Positions 60,233 through 64,000 of a stretch of DNA of 64,000 bases are shown here, piece by piece. Location: positions 337,007-401,006 of the forward strand of contig NZ_KB911259.1 in assembly GCF_000383415.1 (NCBI RefSeq), read 5' to 3'. Within the stretch, counting starts at the first letter, position 1, and the number at the start of each line of letters is the position of its first letter. The stretch is from Hyphomicrobium zavarzinii ATCC 27496 (lineage in GTDB: Bacteria; Pseudomonadota; Alphaproteobacteria; Rhizobiales; Hyphomicrobiaceae). The position numbers and the translations under genes are program-made. Below the pieces are notes generated by a model. The model ran no database searches and was not told the origin of the DNA. It saw only the letters and a list, made by a program, of their open reading frames with translations.

Positions 60233-61225
60233 ATGAAGCCCTCCGTCATCACCATCGTCGGCGCGGGAATCACGGGGCTGTGGCAGGCCTACACGCTCGC
60301 TTACCGCGGATATGCCGTTCATCTCGTCGACAAGGCCAAGAACCCGCTGATCGATGCCGCCAGCTCCTTTGCGGGAGCCATGCTCGCCCCCTTTTGCGAG
60401 CGGGAAGCCGCTCCTCCCATCGTCCAGGATCTGGGGCTGCGTTCCCTCGACATCTGGCGCTCGACGTTTTCCGGGATCGTCAGCAACGGCACGCTCGTCG
60501 TCGCCCATCCCGAGGATCGAAACGAGCTGATCAGGTTCTCCCGCCTCACCGAGGGCTACCGGGCCGTCAACTCGAGCGACCTCGCCAAGCTCGAGCCCGA
60601 TCTGCAAGGCCGGTTCCGCGAAGGACTGTTCTACGCCGAGGAAGCGCACGTCGAGCCCGCGTCCGCCGCCGCCTTTCTGCTGAATGCCATACGCCGCCTC
60701 GGCGGCAAGATCACCTTCGATCACACGTGGTCCCTTGGAGAAGCCGACTACGTGATCGACTGCAGGGGCATGAGTGCGAGGGATGACGTCACGTCCCTGC
60801 GGGGCGTGAAAGGCGAACGGATCGTCGTCCAGACGCAGGATATCGCGCTGAAGCGGCCGGTGCGGCTCTTGCATCCGCGCTTTCCCCTCTACGTCGTGCC
60901 GTGGGACAGAGGCACCTACATGATCGGCGCGACCGTGATCGAAAGCGAGGACGACGGCCCCGTCACGCTCCATTCCGCCGTCGATCTTCTGGCAGCCGCC
61001 TATGCGCTTCACCCGGCGTTCGGAGGCTCGCGCATTCTCGCCATCAATGCGGGCGTCAGGCCGGCCTTCCCCGACAACGTGCCGAGGATCGTCCTGCGCG
61101 GCCGGCACGTTCTGGTGAACGGCCTCTACCGGCACGGCTTTCTTCTTGCGCCCGCCCTTGCGGAGCTCGTCGCCGACTACCTGGCCGGAGGATCGGCGGT
61201 CAGCCCGCTCTTCGTCGAGGAGTAA
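60233..61225 (+). CDS. thiO: ThiO-like glycine oxidase (FAD-dependent)
   Basis: 330 residues from the ATG at 60233. FAD-binding motif TIVGAGITGLWQAYTLAYRG and the ThiO stretch SFAGAMLAPFCERE near residue 50, then VPWDRGTYMIGATV and NGLYRHGFLLAPAL near the C-terminus. ThiO oxidises glycine with O2 to give dehydroglycine for thiazole synthesis. No thiS, thiG or thiE genes are adjacent. It is odd as the last gene of an oxygen-independent ubiquinone operon; a related amino-acid oxidase activity is possible. Confidence 0.75.
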   Translation: MKPSVITIVGAGITGLWQAYTLAYRGYAVHLVDKAKNPLIDAASSFAGAMLAPFCEREAAPPIVQDLGLRSLDIWRSTFSGIVSNGTLVVAHPEDRNELIRFSRLTEGYRAVNSSDLAKLEPDLQGRFREGLFYAEEAHVEPASAAAFLLNAIRRLGGKITFDHTWSLGEADYVIDCRGMSARDDVTSLRGVKGERIVVQTQDIALKRPVRLLHPRFPLYVVPWDRGTYMIGATVIESEDDGPVTLHSAVDLLAAAYALHPAFGGSRILAINAGVRPAFPDNVPRIVLRGRHVLVNGLYRHGFLLAPALAELVADYLAGGSAVSPLFVEE

Positions 61226-61254
61226 GGGCAAGACGCCGCGCCGCCCCCCTTGCC

Positions 61255-62046
61255 TCATCCGTGGGCCCTAAGCTCCTTCAAAATGCGCCGGACGCGCGCC
61301 GCGCCGCTGTTCGCGAACGCGCCATGAACCTGAACGAGCGACGCGCCTGCCGCAAGCCGCGCCACCACGTCCTCCGTCGTCCGGACACCGCCCACTGATA
61401 TGACCGAAATCCCATCGAGATAAGACGAGATCGCACCAATCCGCTCGACGCAATCCGACACCAGCACCACGCCATCGATGCCACCCACACGCGCCGCCAT
61501 CACCGCGGCCGGAAAACGCGTGTCACGGACCCCAGCCTCAATCTTGAGAAGCAGCGGAACGCGATGCCCCTCCACTGCGGAGAGCACGTCGCGCGCGATG
61601 CTCAAGCGCTTCACCAGCTTGTCGACGCCCGCGGTGTTGCCATCCCGGCGCAGCGTCGGCGCGGTCAGGTTCGCGACGACGTAGTCGCTGAACCGTGAAA
61701 CCTGCTTCAGCATCGCCACGTAATCTTCGATGACCCGATCGTCCAATCCAGGGCGCGCGCTGCCGATGTTGACACCGACGCGCATCAACGAGGACGTGCG
61801 CTTCAAAGCACCCGAAAATCCTGTCGCAGGCGTGATCGTCCCGATCTCCACATGCCCGAACCCATGCGGTCGCAAGGAGGAGATCAGCTCGCCTGTGCGA
61901 TCGAAGCCCGCAGCCAGGCCGAGCGGATTGGGGAAAGCGAGCCCCAGCGCGGTGACGCCTCGTTGCCCGAGCGGCCGAATGGGGCTTGTTCCCGCAGTCC
62001 GCTCCCCGTAGCGAAACGGACTTCTCTCCCGCACACCTTGCGTCAT
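61255..62046 (-). CDS. Dihydroorotate-dehydrogenase-like FMN protein with a degenerate substrate site
   Basis: 263 residues, against about 335 for a class 2 PyrD. FMN-site features are kept: NPLGLAAGFDRTGE, GFGHVEIGTITP, VISVGGVRTTEDVVA and AGASLVQVHGAF. But the lysine of GLDKDGE is Arg50, the NRMGFNN substrate loop is missing (about 25 residues deleted), NISSPN reads NLTAPT (126-131, catalytic serine replaced by alanine), and the TNTT site reads VSDC. It is therefore unlikely to oxidise dihydroorotate and may have another role. Its start overlaps the serC stop by one base, so it is coupled to it. Confidence 0.8.
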   Translation of the reverse strand: MTQGVRERSPFRYGERTAGTSPIRPLGQRGVTALGLAFPNPLGLAAGFDRTGELISSLRPHGFGHVEIGTITPATGFSGALKRTSSLMRVGVNIGSARPGLDDRVIEDYVAMLKQVSRFSDYVVANLTAPTLRRDGNTAGVDKLVKRLSIARDVLSAVEGHRVPLLLKIEAGVRDTRFPAAVMAARVGGIDGVVLVSDCVERIGAISSYLDGISVISVGGVRTTEDVVARLAAGASLVQVHGAFANSGAARVRRILKELRAHG

Positions 62047-63113
62047 CACCCTCTCCGGCGTTTGAAATCGGACATGAAGCTCACCAGCGCATCCACCGCG
62101 CACTCCGGCACGGCGTTGTAGAGGGAGGCCCGAATCCCCCCGACTTGCGGATGCCCCTGAAGATGAAAAAGCCCGCGCGCACGCGCCTCCTCGACGAACA
62201 GCACGTCGAGCGCGGAATCAGGCAGGCGAAAACACACGCTGATCGGCGACCGGGAACCCGGCGACGCCACGCACCGGTAGAAGTCTCCATCGAGCGCGGC
62301 GTAGAGCTTGGCGCTCTTCTGTCCGTTCCGCTCCGCCATGGCATCTAGCCCGCCGCACCCGCGCAGCCACCCAAGCATCCGGCAAGCCACCAGCACGGAG
62401 AACGTCGGCGGCGTGTTGACCTTGGATTTGGCTTCCGCCTGCCGCGCGTAGCTGAAAGGCGCGGGAATGCCAGAGCGGCCACGTCCCAGCAGATCCTCCC
62501 TCACAATCACGATCGTGAGGCCGGCCGCGCCAAGGTTCTTCTGCGCGCTCGCATAGATGAGACCGAACCGCTCGACGGGGATCGGCCGGGTCAGAAAGTC
62601 CGCCGTCATGTCCGCGACCAGCGGCACATCCGAGATCTCGGGATAGCACTGGAACTGGAGCCCTTCGGCGGTCTCGTTGCTGGTGTAGTGGCAATAGGCG
62701 GCATCCGGAGAGGTATCCCAGGAGCAGGGCACCGGCAGCTCTCCCCCGCTTCCGACCGCCGCCACGCGCACATCGCACCAGGCCGCTGCTTCCTTGATGG
62801 CACGCTTCGACCAGTGCCCCGTCTGCACGTAATCGCAGTGAGACGCGCTCCCGAGCAGGTTCATCGGCAGAAGCGCGAACTGTGCCGAAGCCCCCCCTTG
62901 CAGAAACAGAACCCTGTACGCCTCCGGAAGATTGAGAAGAGCCCTCAATTCGTGCTCGGTGAGCGCCAGGATGTCAGCGAAGTCCTTGCCCGTGAACGGC
63001 AGCTCGAGCGCGGAGAAGCCGCTGTGCTTCCACTCGGCAACGTCATCACTGAGCGCCGCCAGAACGTCTTGAGGCAACGGAGCGTGACTGGAGGCGAAGC
63101 TGTAGACCGTCAC
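62046..63113 (-). CDS. serC: SerC-like phosphoserine aminotransferase
   Basis: 355 residues, class V PLP aminotransferase. VLFLQGGASAQFALLPMNLL binds phosphate and cofactor, CHYTSNETAEGLQF and ADMTADFLTRPIP are SerC hallmarks, and the PLP lysine is in YASAQKNLGAAG. SerC makes 3-phosphoserine (and a vitamin B6 precursor). No serA or serB is adjacent. It lies between the PuuD-like gene (12 bases) and the pyrD-like gene (1-base overlap) in what looks like one operon with pqqE. Confidence 0.87.
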   Translation of the reverse strand: MTVYSFASSHAPLPQDVLAALSDDVAEWKHSGFSALELPFTGKDFADILALTEHELRALLNLPEAYRVLFLQGGASAQFALLPMNLLGSASHCDYVQTGHWSKRAIKEAAAWCDVRVAAVGSGGELPVPCSWDTSPDAAYCHYTSNETAEGLQFQCYPEISDVPLVADMTADFLTRPIPVERFGLIYASAQKNLGAAGLTIVIVREDLLGRGRSGIPAPFSYARQAEAKSKVNTPPTFSVLVACRMLGWLRGCGGLDAMAERNGQKSAKLYAALDGDFYRCVASPGSRSPISVCFRLPDSALDVLFVEEARARGLFHLQGHPQVGGIRASLYNAVPECAVDALVSFMSDFKRRRG

Positions 63114-63125
63114 GCCCCTTCCCCC

Positions 63126-63632
63126 TCAACCGAAGGATAGCCCGCCATGCGCCCCGGCGAGCATCAGAAGCAGCGTGACCGACGACAGCACCGTGTTGGT
63201 GCGCGACGACAGGAACGTGATGCGCGCGCACCGAAGGCGCTCCTCGGTCGGTGCCGGAATGAAGCCCAGAACCTTCTTCTGGTGCGGCCAGAGAACGAAC
63301 CAGAGGTTCAAGACCATGGCGAACCCGATCCAGGCCCCGAGGCCGATCACCGCCGAAGGCCCGGAGAGCGTCAGCGCATCCACGAGATCGCCGCGCCGCC
63401 ACAGCATGTAAAGACCAGTCGCCAGCACCACGAGGGAGGCATGGCGGAAGATGCCGTGCTCGCGCTTCGAAGCACCGATGAATACCGCGCGCACCGCCTC
63501 CGGCGGATCTGCCGGAAGCACGCGCCGGAACACCGGGTTGTTCACCACGTTCACCCAGTTGTGCCCAATCCAGATGATGACGCCCGCCACATGCAGCAAG
63601 CGGGCTGCGAGATCGATCGACCCAAGTTCCAT
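63126..63632 (-). CDS. PuuD-like (urate-oxidase N-terminal type) membrane protein
   Basis: 168 residues with four or five membrane helices: AARLLHVAGVIIWIGHNWVN, FRHASLVVLATGLYMLW, AVIGLGAWIGFAMVLNLWFV and VLSSVTLLLMLAG. The pattern, with LHVAGVIIWIGHNW and WPHQKKVLGF, resembles the membrane domain of PuuD-type proteins, but there is no cytochrome c domain and no urate genes nearby. The function is open. It starts 46 bases after pqqE. Confidence 0.65.
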   Translation of the reverse strand: MELGSIDLAARLLHVAGVIIWIGHNWVNVVNNPVFRRVLPADPPEAVRAVFIGASKREHGIFRHASLVVLATGLYMLWRRGDLVDALTLSGPSAVIGLGAWIGFAMVLNLWFVLWPHQKKVLGFIPAPTEERLRCARITFLSSRTNTVLSSVTLLLMLAGAHGGLSFG

Positions 63633-63678
63633 TCTTTTTTCCGATTGACCACCCGCCCCGAAGGCGCGCGTCTCCGCC

Positions 63679-64000
63679 TCAACGGTCCGCGAACACCTTG
63701 CGCTTCAGAAGCCCCCTGGCCCGCATGATCAGAGGCTTCTTGCTGGCCGGGCCGCGCTCCTCGGCCGTGCTGAGCAAAGCGTCGATGATGTGACGGTCCG
63801 GCGACTTCGCGCAGACGGGATCCGTATTGGATGCATCTCCCGTAAGCAGGAATGCCTGGCACCGGCAGCCGCCGAAATCCTTCTCGCGCTCGCTGCAGCT
63901 CCGGCACGGCTCCTTCATCCACCCGTCACCGCGAAACTGGTTGAAGCCCGGCGAATCCCGCCAGATCCAATCCAGCCCGTGCTCGCGCACGTTCGGGAAC
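63679..64000 (-). CDS. pqqE: PqqE, PQQ biosynthesis radical SAM protein (C-terminal part)
   Basis: The last 106 residues of a leftward gene whose start lies beyond the right edge. [20 protein letters not shown] followed by [10 protein letters not shown] and [10 protein letters not shown] is the SPASM-type C-terminal cluster domain of PqqE, which joins glutamate and tyrosine of PqqA. PQQ is the cofactor of methanol dehydrogenases, fitting a methylotroph. pqqABCD are expected to the right. Confidence 0.93.
   Translation of the reverse strand, partial: FPNVREHGLDWIWRDSPGFNQFRGDGWMKEPCRSCSEREKDFGGCRCQAFLLTGDASNTDPVCAKSPDRHIIDALLSTAEERGPASKKPLIMRARGLLKRKVFADR

Noticed and set aside
1-64000. CRISPR arrays, insertion sequences, prophage, tRNA or rRNA genes
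   Set aside because: No regularly spaced repeats, transposase or integrase genes, or recognisable RNA genes were found reading both strands by eye; a tRNA scan was not run.

Overview
The window looks like a GC-rich chromosomal segment of a methylotrophic, facultatively low-oxygen alphaproteobacterium, most likely a Hyphomicrobium-type member of the Hyphomicrobiales. Three things point there: a four-gene heme-dependent dimethylamine demethylase cluster next to an N-methylglutamate synthase gene, a PhyR-NepR-EcfG general stress locus (restricted to alphaproteobacteria), and pqqE at the right edge. The genus is inference; no rRNA or tRNA gene is visible.

Left part (1-7.7 kb): methylated-amine catabolism. 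mgsA runs off the left edge. An XRE-cupin regulator lies divergent from an APC permease. Then come the gamma, beta, alpha and delta subunits of the dimethylamine monooxygenase (HODM/Dmm): the heme enzyme demethylates dimethylamine, the delta subunit loads the formaldehyde onto tetrahydrofolate, and the methylamine can enter the N-methylglutamate route that starts with mgsA. 7.8-13.6 kb: sixA, then a general stress response locus read leftward (nepR-ecfG, phyR, a FATGUY-type response regulator, an HRXXN-type kinase) and a divergent diguanylate cyclase gene, with three exact EcfG-type promoters. 13.7-26.6 kb: ethanolamine-type permease, orphan modA and modE-like genes, an APH-type kinase with an aldehyde dehydrogenase, a hybrid kinase, an OmpR-type regulator, two unknown genes and a Pat-type acetyltransferase.

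26.6-45.7 kb: a low-oxygen block. ccoNOQP-ccoGHIS encodes a complete cbb3 oxidase with its assembly factors. Around it lie a Crp/Fnr regulator, a hemerythrin-like gene, a universal stress protein, small c-type cytochromes, a quinone-reductase-like flavoprotein, a globin-coupled chemoreceptor and hemN. FNR-type palindromes (TTGA-N6-TCAA or one mismatch from it) lie upstream of several of these and also upstream of ubiT. 45.7-54.6 kb: an RND efflux pair with a divergent TetR gene and twin operators, a DUF930 gene, an orphan NepR-like gene, a folate/biopterin-type transporter and an SH3 protein.

Right part (55-64 kb): mogA, ubiX-ubiD, then ubiT-ubiU-ubiV (oxygen-independent ubiquinone hydroxylation) followed by thiO. 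Converging on these is a tightly coupled leftward operon: pqqE, a PuuD-like membrane protein, serC and a dihydroorotate-dehydrogenase-like gene whose orotate site is degenerate. The least explained elements are this pqqE-serC-pyrD-like operon, the orphan NepR-like gene under a near-consensus EcfG promoter, and the shared sequence elements in the methylamine leaders.
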